This document shows, in pieces, positions 1 through 7,413 of a stretch of 19,204 nucleotides of DNA. Made by a program: the position numbers and the translations under genes. The stretch spans positions 1 through 19,204 of the forward strand of contig CAMHMG010000021.1 in assembly GCA_946186175.1 (NCBI GenBank). Direction: 5' to 3'. The number at the start of each line of letters is the position of its first letter. The first letter of the stretch is position 1. Source of the stretch: an uncultured Clostridia bacterium (GTDB lineage Bacteria; Bacillota; Clostridia; Lachnospirales; Lachnospiraceae). The notes beneath the pieces are model-generated. The model made no database searches. It was not told where the DNA came from and was given only the letters and a program-made list of their open reading frames with translations.

Positions 1-31
1 ATTGAAAAGTGTATTTGAAAGGAGAAAGCGT

Positions 32-1627
32 ATGAAACTAATATTTATTGGGGCGGATCATGAGGTTACCGGAAGTTGTCATTGTTTACAGGGAGCCGGC
101 AAGAATATTCTTATAGATTGCGGAATGGAGCAGGGAGAGGATGTATACGAGAATCAAGAATTGCCGTTCAAGCCTTCGGATATTGACTACGTATTTTTGA
201 CACATGCGCATATAGATCATTCGGGACTTTTGCCACTAATATATGCTAGAGGCTTTCGTGGAAAGGTACTTACGACTAAGGCAACTACTGATTTATGTAA
301 CATTATGTTAAGAGACAGTGCTCATATTCAGGAATTTGAAGCTGAATGGCGTAACCGCAAAGCAAGACGTGCAGGAGAGGAAGAGTATGTACCTCTTTAC
401 AGCATGGATGATGCAATAGGCGTTATGGAACATTTTATTCCCTGCGAGTATGAAGAGCTGTTAGATGTATGCGATGGTATTAAGGTGCGTTTCTCGGATG
501 TTGGTCATCTGCTTGGATCAGCGAGCATTGAGGTGTGGATTACAGAAGGAGATGTCACAAAGAAAATTGTATTTTCTGGAGATATTGGTAATACCAATCA
601 ACCAATCATAAAGGATCCTCAGTACTTGAAGGAAGCAGATTATGTGATTATGGAATCTACATATGGTGACAGAAACCATGAGGCGACACCCAATTATGAG
701 GAGGAATTGGCTAAGATTATCAAAGAGACTTTTGACAGAGGCGGTAATCTGGTAATACCATCATTTGCTGTTGGAAGAACGCAGGAATTGTTGTATTTTA
801 TAAGAAAGATCAAACAGGACAATATGATTCCTGAATATGAAAATTTTGATGTATATGTTGATAGTCCGTTAGCGGTAGAAGCTACAAATATTTTTAATAG
901 AAATGTTGAGAGTTGTTTTGATGAAGAGGCAATGGAGCTTGTTAGGCAGGGAATTAATCCGATATCATTTCTGGGACTTAAAACTTCTGTTACAAGCGAT
1001 GAATCTAAGTCTATCAATTTCGATATGACACCTAAGGTAATTATCTCTGCATCGGGTATGTGTGAGGCCGGAAGAATAAGACATCATTTGAAACATAATC
1101 TTTGGAGAAAGGATAGTACTATTCTTTTTGTTGGATATCAGGCGCATGGAACACTTGGAAGAAGCTTGCTTGAAGGTGCACCAAGCGTTAAGCTCTTTGG
1201 TGAGCAGATAGATGTTCAGGCTAAGATTATGAAGCTTGATGGCATAAGCGGTCATGCTGATCAGGAAGGACTTCTTAAGTGGTTACATTCATTTGAACCA
1301 AAGCCTAAGGTATTTGTTGTTCATGGCGAGGATGCAGTGTGTGAACAGTTCAAGAATCTTATACAAAAGGAAGGATATGAGGCTGTGGCGCCATTCTCAG
1401 GAGGAGAATTTGATCTGATAGCTAATCAGCTTGTATTTGAAGGAGTAACTACTAAGAAGGTTAAGATCAGTCAGAAAGCATTCCGTGCACAGGCAATCTT
1501 TGATCGTCTCGTGGCTGCAGGTAACAGATTGCTTGTTGTTATTGCGCATAACAGGGGAGGAGCTAATAAAGATCTTATCAAATTCACAGACCAGATTAAC
1601 AACCTCTGTGATCGCTGGGACAGATGA
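32..1627 (+). CDS. MBL-fold beta-CASP nuclease (CPSF/YSH1-like, RMMBL domain)
   Basis: This is a 531-residue zinc-dependent nuclease of the metallo-beta-lactamase/beta-CASP group, expected to act on RNA in the cytoplasm. The zinc motif HAHIDHSG is at residues 58-65. Further metal-site pieces follow: GHLLGSAS, FSGDIGN and, near the C-terminus, ISGHAD in the RMMBL part. The beta-CASP insert begins after ESTYGDR and contains PSFAVGRTQE and SASGMCEAGR. I chose the ATG at 32 because AAAGGAG lies at 18-24 with 7 nt spacing; an upstream TTG at position 2 is open in frame but has no visible site. The family covers bacterial exo/endonucleases related to eukaryotic cleavage factors; the actual substrate cannot be read from sequence. 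The upstream neighbour is outside the window. Downstream it converges on the phosphofructokinase gene. Confidence 0.9.
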   Translation: MKLIFIGADHEVTGSCHCLQGAGKNILIDCGMEQGEDVYENQELPFKPSDIDYVFLTHAHIDHSGLLPLIYARGFRGKVLTTKATTDLCNIMLRDSAHIQEFEAEWRNRKARRAGEEEYVPLYSMDDAIGVMEHFIPCEYEELLDVCDGIKVRFSDVGHLLGSASIEVWITEGDVTKKIVFSGDIGNTNQPIIKDPQYLKEADYVIMESTYGDRNHEATPNYEEELAKIIKETFDRGGNLVIPSFAVGRTQELLYFIRKIKQDNMIPEYENFDVYVDSPLAVEATNIFNRNVESCFDEEAMELVRQGINPISFLGLKTSVTSDESKSINFDMTPKVIISASGMCEAGRIRHHLKHNLWRKDSTILFVGYQAHGTLGRSLLEGAPSVKLFGEQIDVQAKIMKLDGISGHADQEGLLKWLHSFEPKPKVFVVHGEDAVCEQFKNLIQKEGYEAVAPFSGGEFDLIANQLVFEGVTTKKVKISQKAFRAQAIFDRLVAAGNRLLVVIAHNRGGANKDLIKFTDQINNLCDRWDR

Positions 1628-1632
1628 TTGTG

Positions 1633-1766
1633 TTATGTCAACTAAGACGGCTGATAGGATGAGGAGTTGCGTTATGTAAACTGAGGTGGTTGCTAATCTG
1701 CAAAACATTATGCAAACTGCTTCGATTACTGATATGAAATGTATTATGTAAATGAATGGTCGGTCG
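1633..1766. repeat. Degenerate 36-39 bp tandem repeat, about 3.6 copies
   Basis: Copies start at 1633, 1672, 1708 and 1744, each opening with TTATG(T/C)(A/C)AA. Spacings are 39, 36 and 36 bp. Copies share an opening near TTATGTAAACTGA and then GG(T/C)TG..(A/G)AT-like blocks, but are clearly diverged. All periods are multiples of three. On the minus strand an open frame gives 12-13 residue units of the type SLHNVLQISNHL. The array sits in the spacer after the nuclease stop codon and before the shared terminator. I see no start signal on either strand that would make it a gene. Confidence 0.6.
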
Positions 1767-1776
1767 ATTTATATAA

Positions 1777-1812
1777 AAATGGCAGAACATATATGAGCAT
1801 GTTCTGCCATTT
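1777..1812. terminator. Bidirectional intrinsic terminator between convergent genes
   Basis: A perfect 14-bp inverted repeat, AAATGGCAGAACAT at 1777-1790 and its complement at 1799-1812, surrounds an 8-nt loop. It lies between the nuclease (+) and the phosphofructokinase (-). Read on the minus strand it continues into ATTTTTATAT, a good U-tract for the phosphofructokinase transcript; on + the following TTTCTAATATG is weaker. Confidence 0.8.
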
Positions 1813-1821
1813 CTAATATGA

Positions 1822-3066
1822 TTATTTTGTTGTATTATCAAGATGATCTATTGGAAGATATATTGGAAGTCCGTCTTTATATTTGACAGCCGTTTCTCCT
1901 TCTATAAGGGGTTTCATATATTTGATAAGATTATCCGTGACATCATTGCCTGAGGAATTGATCCACTCTCTTGGAATTGGCTTATCTTTATTGGCTATTG
2001 AACTGATATCAGCAGTGTCTATTTCTGTTGTGTATGGATCGTCTGAAACACGTTTTATCACAAGCATGCATTTGGTATGTCCTTTTTCAGAAAAATCAAC
2101 TGCCTTTTGTCCTAATTCAAAGGATTCATTTATATCGGTAAGAGATGCCTGATGCGACGCACATCTTTGAAGCACATTAAGCTCAACTGACCTTACTTTG
2201 ATATCTATATTATTCTTTACAAGGTATTCAAGACTTTTTCCGGTGCCTGATAGCTGCTTATGGCCAAACTGATCGTTAGTTGCAGTGGTTGCACTTATGT
2301 ATTGACCGTCTTTATCGCGGATCCCCTCTGAAACGGCAATAATAACATTGTTTCTGACAGTTAATTGTTGTTTGATGTCATTGATAAATGCTTCTTTGTC
2401 AAATGGAACTTCAGGGAAATATATTAAATGAGGAGAAGAATTATATTCATTTCTCGCAAGAGCAGCAGATGCGGTTAACCACCCTGCGTCACGTCCCATT
2501 ATCTCAACAATTGTTACGCTGGGAACACTGTATATAAATGTATCATGAGATATTTCGAGCATTGATGTAGCAATATACTTAGCTGCAGAGCCGAATCCGG
2601 GAGTATGGTCTGTAAGACACAGATCGTTATCAATGGTTTTTGGGATACCTATAATTCGTATATCACTACCTATTTTCTCTCCGTAGTGACTAAGCTTTAG
2701 TGTAGTATCCATTGAATCATTTCCGCCTATATAGAAAAATGCGCCGATATTGTATTTTTCAAACTGCTCAAAGATAGTAAGATAAGGTTTTTCATCGTCT
2801 TCATACTCGGGAAGCTTGTGGCGGCATGAGCCAAGATACATGGCAGGACTAACTTTAAGAGTGTCTATGAAATCTGAATTATCAGTTGCTTTCTTTGTTA
2901 GATCAATAAGATTATCATTTAATATACCAAGAATTCCGTATATTGAACCATAAACTTTATCATAATAGTTGTTATTAAGTGCAGCAGATATCACACCGGC
3001 TAGAGAGGCGTTAATTGCTACAGTTGGGCCTCCGGATTGGGCCACTACAATGTTTTTGCCAGACAT
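1822..3066 (-). CDS. 6-phosphofructokinase, pyrophosphate-dependent type
   Basis: This 414-residue enzyme phosphorylates fructose 6-phosphate in glycolysis. Two positions argue for PPi rather than ATP as phosphoryl donor: Asp117 in GGNDS (114-118), where ATP enzymes have Gly, and Lys143 in PKTIDND (142-148), where ATP enzymes have Gly (PGTIDND). MGRDAGW at 190-196 is the substrate-binding segment. The length is above the roughly 320 residues of E. coli-type PfkA and fits the longer PPi-type group. An oddity is Asn116 where GGD is usual. The start is supported by GGAGGA at 3073-3078 with 6 nt spacing. PPi-linked glycolysis is common in anaerobic Firmicutes and would make the step reversible. 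The gene is monocistronic within view, with its own promoter and terminator. Donor specificity is inferred from these residues only. Confidence 0.87.
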   Translation of the reverse strand: MSGKNIVVAQSGGPTVAINASLAGVISAALNNNYYDKVYGSIYGILGILNDNLIDLTKKATDNSDFIDTLKVSPAMYLGSCRHKLPEYEDDEKPYLTIFEQFEKYNIGAFFYIGGNDSMDTTLKLSHYGEKIGSDIRIIGIPKTIDNDLCLTDHTPGFGSAAKYIATSMLEISHDTFIYSVPSVTIVEIMGRDAGWLTASAALARNEYNSSPHLIYFPEVPFDKEAFINDIKQQLTVRNNVIIAVSEGIRDKDGQYISATTATNDQFGHKQLSGTGKSLEYLVKNNIDIKVRSVELNVLQRCASHQASLTDINESFELGQKAVDFSEKGHTKCMLVIKRVSDDPYTTEIDTADISSIANKDKPIPREWINSSGNDVTDNLIKYMKPLIEGETAVKYKDGLPIYLPIDHLDNTTK

Positions 3067-3116
3067 AGTATATCCTCCGATTTGTAATAATTATAAAAAT
3101 ATATTTGAACACAACT

Positions 3117-3145
3117 TATATATCATACTTGAAAAGGAATTACAA
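3117..3145 (-). promoter_or_regulatory. Candidate sigma-A promoter for the phosphofructokinase gene
   Basis: On the minus strand TTGTAA (3145-3140) and TATATA (3122-3117) are separated by 17 nt, about 50 bp upstream of the start codon. Each hexamer matches consensus at 4 of 6 bases. The region is AT-rich, so chance matches are possible. Confidence 0.4.
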
Positions 3146-3194
3146 GAAGTACATTAAATAATGAAAAAAATTGTTAAAAATAAGCATTTTTTTC

Positions 3195-3223
3195 TTGTAT
3201 TTTATGTAAAGTTAGTGTATAAT
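3195..3223 (+). promoter_or_regulatory. Sigma-A promoter of the putative 6S RNA gene
   Basis: TTGTAT at 3195-3200 and a perfect TATAAT at 3218-3223 are separated by exactly 17 bp, predicting transcription from about 3230. No start codon with a ribosome site follows; the structured RNA region does. Confidence 0.75.
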
Positions 3224-3248
3224 TTCATTATACAAAAGAAAAGATAAT

Positions 3249-3440
3249 ATTGTAGAACTTCTGAGGTGTTCGATAATTCTTGCTATTTTGAACCTACATT
3301 TATTTTTATGGGAGATCGATATTTTTAAGTGGATGTCATGCCTGCTTCGACTGGACGGCAGAAGCTTATTTGGGATTACCCACCTAGCGTGGCTAGGACT
3401 CAAAAGGTAGGAACCGGCACACTCGGTTGTTCTACTTTAT
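3249..3440 (+). ncRNA. ssrS: Putative 6S RNA (RNA polymerase-binding regulator)
   Basis: Roughly 190 nt of non-coding sequence with the architecture of 6S RNA, which binds sigma-70/sigma-A holoenzyme as a promoter mimic. The ends form a closing stem: TAGAAC (3253-3258) pairs with GTTCTA (3429-3434), then CTGAG(G)TGT pairs with ACACTCGG. The 5' stretch CTGAGGTGTTCG resembles the E. coli 6S 5' end CTGAGATGTTCG. Inside, CCTAC (3293-3297) pairs with GTAGG, and TGGG (3309-3312) with CCCA (3379-3382). The 3' side of the central bubble carries a small hairpin CCTAGC-GTG-GCTAGG (3383-3397), as seen in many 6S RNAs. The distal arm holds TGCC...GGCA. A U-rich CTTTATTTT follows the closing stem. A good promoter precedes it. 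Exact ends are uncertain. The assignment rests on hand folding and one short similarity, not on a covariance-model search. Confidence 0.65.
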
Positions 3441-3482
3441 TTTGTAACTATACATAAGAATTATAAGACACTCAAGACGAGG

Positions 3483-3526
3483 AGCAGCATTAGACAGGTA
3501 GTCCGGATGCTGCTTTAGCTTTGTTT
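3483..3526 (+). terminator. Hairpin terminator between the RNA gene and the SpoIID-like gene
   Basis: AGCAGCAT (3483-3490) pairs with ATGCTGCT (3507-3514), with GAC/GTC pairing inside the loop, followed by TTTAGCTTTGTTT. It would stop any transcript running on from the 6S-like gene. Confidence 0.6.
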
Positions 3527-3551
3527 ACATAATGTTTAAAGGATAAACGAT

Positions 3552-3562
3552 TATAATATAAT
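3552..3562 (+). promoter_or_regulatory. Two overlapping TATAAT boxes upstream of the SpoIID-like gene
   Basis: TATAAT occurs at 3552-3557 and again at 3557-3562. The second overlaps the in-frame ATG at 3561, so a transcript from here would exclude that codon and support the start at 3579. No convincing -35 hexamer lies 16-18 bp upstream (GTTTAA at best). Confidence 0.4.
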
Positions 3563-3578
3563 GGAAGGACAGGCAGTT

Positions 3579-5891
3579 ATGCGTAGAGGAATTAAGAAGC
3601 CATCCGGTGCAACAGGCCATAAGAAAAGGCATGTTGGATTGCTCGTATTCCTAGTGATATGTGTGGTTTTGGGAATTACCGGTGGCGCGCTTATTAAATT
3701 TGGCTTTTTTAAAAAAATGATATCACAGAGATATATGTCTACAGATGAAGCTAACAGGTTAATAAGTTATCTGGGTTTGAGTGACTATGAGTACGCGGAT
3801 AGCTGGGGATCATCATTTACAGTCGGTGATACCAAAAAGCTGATCGCTGCATCTAAAGTCGATCCTAATAAGTTTGAAGGTGGAATGCCTGATTCACCGG
3901 AATTTATGCCAATAACCCGTGAAAAGTTTGAATCGTATTATGAAACTCTTATCAAGGAATTAGAGATTGACAGGTTATCTAAGAAAAGCGTTTATGTTTT
4001 TGGAATAGATGAATCCGGGGATGTTGAGCTTAATGGGGCAGTATATGAGTTGATCAATACCACTGCCGGTGATTGTTATGTGGAGAAAAAATATGGTTTT
4101 CCAAGAGAGTATATCGGTAAGAATGTAAGCGTGTATATTTCTAATAATGAGATAATACTTTGCATGGGAGAGAGTAATGAGGAGGTTTTGATCAAGAATG
4201 CATTTGTCACAGATATAGCTGACGATAATGGCGTAAGGGTCATGCATTCGTATATTAATTCAGATAGATATGATTTCCCGGTTGAGAAATCTTATAATGG
4301 AGCTGTTCCAGAGAAAGGTTATCTTTGTGACATTAAGATGACTAATAATGGTGTTGTTGGGACTGAGGATCACAGTAACGAATTAGTTGATGTCAAAGTA
4401 GAATCTTATAGTGACGGTCTGTTATATGTTGAGGGTTCAGATGACCCGTTATATATCTCAGAGAATTTTAATGTATATAAGTTAAATGGAACATTTAAAG
4501 CAGCAAGATCTGCAGGAATTTTGATTGGATATGATAAAGTATCACTTTATTTGAAGGAAAACATGGTTGAGGCGGCATTGCTTAATGAGGATATCCATAC
4601 ACGTAACATTAGGGTCCTTATCAGTAATACCGACTATTCAAGTTATTATAATGGGCAGGTTGCAATTACTTCTGATACTGATTTTACAATTTCATATGGT
4701 GATAAAGTTGAAGAGCATTCTGCAGGAGACAAGGTACTTTTCAGTAACGGAAGTGAACAGTTAAAGAATGGTCCGGCAAAGATTGTTTCAAAGGAAGAAG
4801 AAGGAAGAATTACAATTTCATCGATAGAACGGAAGTGTGGGACGCCTTCATACAGAGGTACTATTGAATTGTCCAGAGACGATAAAGGAGTAATTATAAT
4901 AAATGATCTCCCTGTGGAACAATATTTATATGGAGTAGTGCCAAGTGAAATGCCGTCGTCTTATGATTTGGAGGCGTTAAAGGCACAGGCGATATGTGCA
5001 AGGGCTTATGCATTTAGACAGATGCAGAGTGATAATTATGCTCAGTATGGTGCACATTTAGATGATAGTATAGCCTGTCAGGTATATAATAATGTTTTGG
5101 AAGATGAAAGAACTATATTTGCGGTAGATGATACTTACGGCGTAGTTCCCACCTATAATAATTCTATTATTGAGGCGTTTTTCTTCTCGACATCATGTGG
5201 AACGACCAGTAATAACAGTTCTGTGTGGGGCGGTGATCAGGAACCATATCTTTTGGATGCCAGGCAAACGGACATCAATGATTTTGCAGATTTATCTGAT
5301 GAAAAGAAATTTGTCGATTTTATCAATAGCGAAGATACAGAAGAATATATAGAACATGATGAGCCTTTCTTTAGATGGAGTGTTAAATATACTGATAAAG
5401 AGATGACAGATACTATCAATGCTCATCTGTATGAAAGAATACAGGCTATGCCGGAATACATACTGGCAAAGAATTCTTCCGGAGAATTTGAAAAAAAGAA
5501 TATCAACTCGATTGGAAAAATAAAAAGTATAGAGGTGACAAAACGAGGGGATAGTGGTATTATTGAGGAGTTAATTATAACTGGTTCATCGGAAACTATC
5601 TTAGTTAAAGGACAGACTAATGCAAGAAGTTTGCTTTGTCCTGATAAAGTATCGATTAGAAAGCAGGATGGTTCTACGCTTACAGGATGGAATACACTTC
5701 CAAGTGCATATTATTACATCGATCCTAGTATAGGATTTACTATCAAAGGCGGCGGATTTGGACATGGAGTAGGCATGAGTCAAAATGGTGCTAATGACAT
5801 GGCAAAACTAGGATATCTTGCCACAGATATTATTTCTCATTACTATATTGGAGTAGAACTCAAAGATATGTACAGTATGATGGGAAACTGA
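3579..5891 (+). CDS. Membrane-anchored SpoIID/LytB-family peptidoglycan hydrolase
   Basis: A 770-residue protein with a basic N-terminus, one transmembrane segment at about 20-42 (GLLVFLVICVVLGITGGAL) and a large extracytoplasmic part. The SpoIID domain occupies about 425-770. It contains VVPSEMP with Glu457 aligning with the catalytic Glu of the SpoIID lytic transglycosylase, two conserved cysteines (Cys500 and Cys540) at positions that bind zinc in clostridial SpoIID, and the hallmark GGGFGHGVGMSQNGA near His729. SpoIID proteins cleave glycan strands denuded of stem peptides. About 380 residues between the membrane segment and this domain are unrecognised, making it about twice the usual SpoIID length (~340). 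The ATG at 3579 has GGAAGGA at 3563-3569 with 9 nt spacing; the ATG at 3561 has no well-placed site. It is followed 12 nt later by the YihY gene. A sporulation role is not shown by context. Confidence 0.88.
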   Translation: MRRGIKKPSGATGHKKRHVGLLVFLVICVVLGITGGALIKFGFFKKMISQRYMSTDEANRLISYLGLSDYEYADSWGSSFTVGDTKKLIAASKVDPNKFEGGMPDSPEFMPITREKFESYYETLIKELEIDRLSKKSVYVFGIDESGDVELNGAVYELINTTAGDCYVEKKYGFPREYIGKNVSVYISNNEIILCMGESNEEVLIKNAFVTDIADDNGVRVMHSYINSDRYDFPVEKSYNGAVPEKGYLCDIKMTNNGVVGTEDHSNELVDVKVESYSDGLLYVEGSDDPLYISENFNVYKLNGTFKAARSAGILIGYDKVSLYLKENMVEAALLNEDIHTRNIRVLISNTDYSSYYNGQVAITSDTDFTISYGDKVEEHSAGDKVLFSNGSEQLKNGPAKIVSKEEEGRITISSIERKCGTPSYRGTIELSRDDKGVIIINDLPVEQYLYGVVPSEMPSSYDLEALKAQAICARAYAFRQMQSDNYAQYGAHLDDSIACQVYNNVLEDERTIFAVDDTYGVVPTYNNSIIEAFFFSTSCGTTSNNSSVWGGDQEPYLLDARQTDINDFADLSDEKKFVDFINSEDTEEYIEHDEPFFRWSVKYTDKEMTDTINAHLYERIQAMPEYILAKNSSGEFEKKNINSIGKIKSIEVTKRGDSGIIEELIITGSSETILVKGQTNARSLLCPDKVSIRKQDGSTLTGWNTLPSAYYYIDPSIGFTIKGGGFGHGVGMSQNGANDMAKLGYLATDIISHYYIGVELKDMYSMMGN

Positions 5892-5903
5892 TATAGGAGT
5901 ATT

Positions 5904-6812
5904 ATGGGTAAAAAAGGTTTTAGGTACAGACTCAAATTGTTGATGGCATTTGGTAATCGATTTTTTGATGCTGTTTTTGATAATTACACAGCGGCTTGTG
6001 CCGCGCAGGCAGCATTTTTTATGTTGTTATCTATTGTTCCTATGGCCTCTTTGGCTTTAGCTGTTACAACATACCTACCAATTTCTAAGGCCGATGTGTA
6101 TAGCATAATAATGGGTGTTATTCCTCATGATCTTTCAAAATATGCAGAAGGAATTATCAATGATCTATATGATAGAGCAAGCTCTACAGTCATTTCTTTA
6201 GCAGCGATTACCATGCTATGGTCATCATCAACAGGGATAGCTTCTTTGATGGATGGCTTTAATTCAATGTACAAGATACGAAACGAGAACAGATATTGGA
6301 AGTTTCGTCCTATAGCCATTGTATATACTATAATTTTTATTGTTATTTTAGTAGCAATCACAACATTTTATATCTTTGTCAGTCATTATTATCAATCATA
6401 TATCAAGAAGGCCTTTGCCATCGGTTCAACCTTGAGACATGTTTTCTTATTTATTCGTTATCTTATGGGTTGGCTGTTATATTACTTCTTCATACTAATG
6501 TTGTATGTTGTCTTACCAGGTGGTTTTGGAATACCTATGGGAAAAGAAGAGCACATTAACTTATCAAAGAGAGTGAAGTCACAGATGCCGGGTGCTGCAT
6601 TTACATCAGTTGCATGGCTGGCTATCTCAAGACTTGTTATGGTGTATGTTGATTTCTTCCCTAACATTTCAATAATGTATGGGTCACTTGCGGGTATTGT
6701 AATAATTATGTTGTGGTTGTATTTTTGTATGTATTTCCTGTTGATTGGAGCAATGTTTAATTATTTCTATTCAAAGGGATACTTGACACGAGTCAAAAAA
6801 ATGTTAAAATAA
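5904..6812 (+). CDS. YihY/BrkB-family inner membrane protein
   Basis: A 302-residue polytopic membrane protein of the YihY/virulence factor BrkB (UPF0761-like) family. Family-typical features are the early AAQAAFFMLLSIVPM segment, where the first helix begins, and about six hydrophobic segments in total, ending in a helix (GIVIIMLWLYFCMYFLLIGAMF) followed by a basic tail. The often-quoted link of this family to RNase BN was an error, so no nuclease role should be assigned. Function is unknown; some members are proposed to be transporters. AGGAG at 5895-5899 precedes the ATG with 4 nt spacing, rather close. It starts 12 nt after the SpoIID-like gene and is probably co-transcribed with it, suggesting an envelope role. 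The end of the gene is followed immediately by a hairpin cluster. Confidence 0.87.
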   Translation: MGKKGFRYRLKLLMAFGNRFFDAVFDNYTAACAAQAAFFMLLSIVPMASLALAVTTYLPISKADVYSIIMGVIPHDLSKYAEGIINDLYDRASSTVISLAAITMLWSSSTGIASLMDGFNSMYKIRNENRYWKFRPIAIVYTIIFIVILVAITTFYIFVSHYYQSYIKKAFAIGSTLRHVFLFIRYLMGWLLYYFFILMLYVVLPGGFGIPMGKEEHINLSKRVKSQMPGAAFTSVAWLAISRLVMVYVDFFPNISIMYGSLAGIVIIMLWLYFCMYFLLIGAMFNYFYSKGYLTRVKKMLK

Positions 6813-6820
6813 GCAAATGA

Positions 6821-6859
6821 GCCATGCGGTGTTTGTGCTTGCACAAAACAACATATGGC
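6821..6859 (+). repeat. Imperfect long hairpin after the YihY gene
   Basis: GCCAT (6821-6825) pairs with ATGGC (6855-6859), and GTGTTTGTGC (6829-6838) pairs with GCACAAAACA (6841-6850) apart from one extra base, leaving a 2-nt TT loop. It has no U-tract behind it, so it is not an ordinary terminator. It opens the hairpin cluster that runs to 7046. Confidence 0.6.
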
Positions 6860-6874
6860 GAATGCTATTATCGA

Positions 6875-6883
6875 GACGAAGTC
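6875..6883 (+). repeat. Mini hairpin GAC-GAA-GTC
   Basis: The short inverted repeat GAC-GAA-GTC has a GAA loop closed by C and G, the same loop type seen in the other hairpins of both clusters. It overlaps the left 22-bp direct repeat. Confidence 0.5.
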
Positions 6884-7046
6884 GAGATGAGATGCATAAT
6901 AAAAAAACAAGCGACTGCGAAGCAGGCATTTGTTTTTTTATTATGCATCTCAACGAGAAAACTCATCTGCGAAGCAGATGTAGGAGCATCGGAGATGCGG
7001 GTTTTCGAGGTGAAGAAAAACTCAGAAGTCGAGATGAGATGCATAA
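6878..7046 (+). repeat. Composite hairpin element bounded by 22-bp direct repeats
   Basis: Identical 22-bp direct repeats at 6878-6899 and 7025-7046 (both containing GTCGAGATGAGATGCAT) bound this block. Inside are a 23-bp perfect hairpin (6888-6952) and a three-way-junction module. In that module GAAAAC (6957-6962) pairs with GTTTTC (7001-7006), enclosing CATCTGC-GAA-GCAGATG (6964-6980), a TAGGA linker, and GCATC-GGA-GATGC (6986-6998). The same layout, with different stem sequences, recurs at 8431-8544 between pheS and pheT. Short frames open through this block are a by-product of the repeats. Confidence 0.75.
6888..6952. terminator. 23-bp perfect hairpin with A7/T7 arms, likely bidirectional terminator
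   Basis: The arms at 6888-6910 and 6930-6952 are exact complements (TGAGATGCATAATA..., seven A, CAA). The 19-nt loop carries CTGC-GAA-GCAG at 6915-6925. The inner hairpin followed by TTTGTTTTTTT could end transcripts from the YihY side, and the mirrored A-tract could do the same on the minus strand. It is also part of the repeat element. Confidence 0.55.
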
Positions 7047-7064
7047 ATAAATTAATATTATAGA

Positions 7065-7370
7065 CTATGATGGTGCAAAAGAATACAGATATCCTTCAGA
7101 GAAAAGAAGTCGTGGGCTGAGAGCTTCTTTAGGCAATTTCGTATTTTAATTTCACACCGGAGTCTTCAAAACTGAAATCTTTAATATTTCACAAATCATT
7201 ACAGCTGATAATGTATGTATTGTAAGATAGGGTGTGTAGGTTTTGACGTGTAATGAACGTTATATCATTAATGAGAGTCAGACGAAAAGATTATATATAC
7301 TTATTTTTATCTGGAATTAGGGTGGTACCGCGAGCAGTCTCGTCCCTTTAGGGATAGGCTGCTCTTTCTT
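7065..7370 (+). promoter_or_regulatory. T-box leader, phenylalanine-specific (UUC)
   Basis: This tRNA-sensing leader controls pheST. The conserved T-box core AGGGTGGTACCGCG is at 7319-7332. Stem I has a lower helix GGTG (7072-7075) with CACC, and an upper helix GAATAC with GTATTT; between them the specifier loop reads AATTTCACACC, placing UUC (Phe) at 7151-7153. Uncharged tRNA-Phe should pair with UUC and with the T-box bulge, stabilise the antiterminator and allow readthrough into pheS. The match between codon and downstream gene makes the assignment firm. No good promoter is visible: TATTAT at 7056-7061 is a possible -10, but the -35 position falls in the preceding direct repeat and matches poorly. 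Confidence 0.9.
7332..7370 (+). terminator. T-box terminator hairpin
   Basis: GAGCAG (7332-7337) pairs with CTGCTC (7359-7364), with an inner TCCCT/AGGGA helix, then TTTCTT. It competes with the antiterminator formed by the T-box core. Confidence 0.85.
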
Positions 7371-7413
7371 GTGCATGGCAACGAAATCAAAAATAAAATA
7401 AAGGAGATAAATT

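Noticed and set aside
2..31. TTG at position 2 as start of the nuclease
   Set aside because: The ATG at 32 has a well-spaced AAAGGAG and begins with the family-typical MKLIFIGA; the upstream stretch contains that ribosome site itself.
1638..1841. Minus-strand 67-codon frame downstream of the phosphofructokinase gene
   Set aside because: It overlaps the end of that gene in another frame, runs through the terminator and has no ribosome site; only its internal repeat is noteworthy.
6888..7046. Insertion sequence or mobile element remnant
   Set aside because: There is no transposase fragment and no terminal inverted repeat pair of IS type; the 22-bp direct repeats are longer than usual target duplications and are part of the hairpin itself.
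6817..7063. Two overlapping plus-strand frames after the YihY gene
   Set aside because: Both cross the hairpin element, lack ribosome sites and translate the repeats; two frames open together is a sign of repeat DNA rather than a gene.
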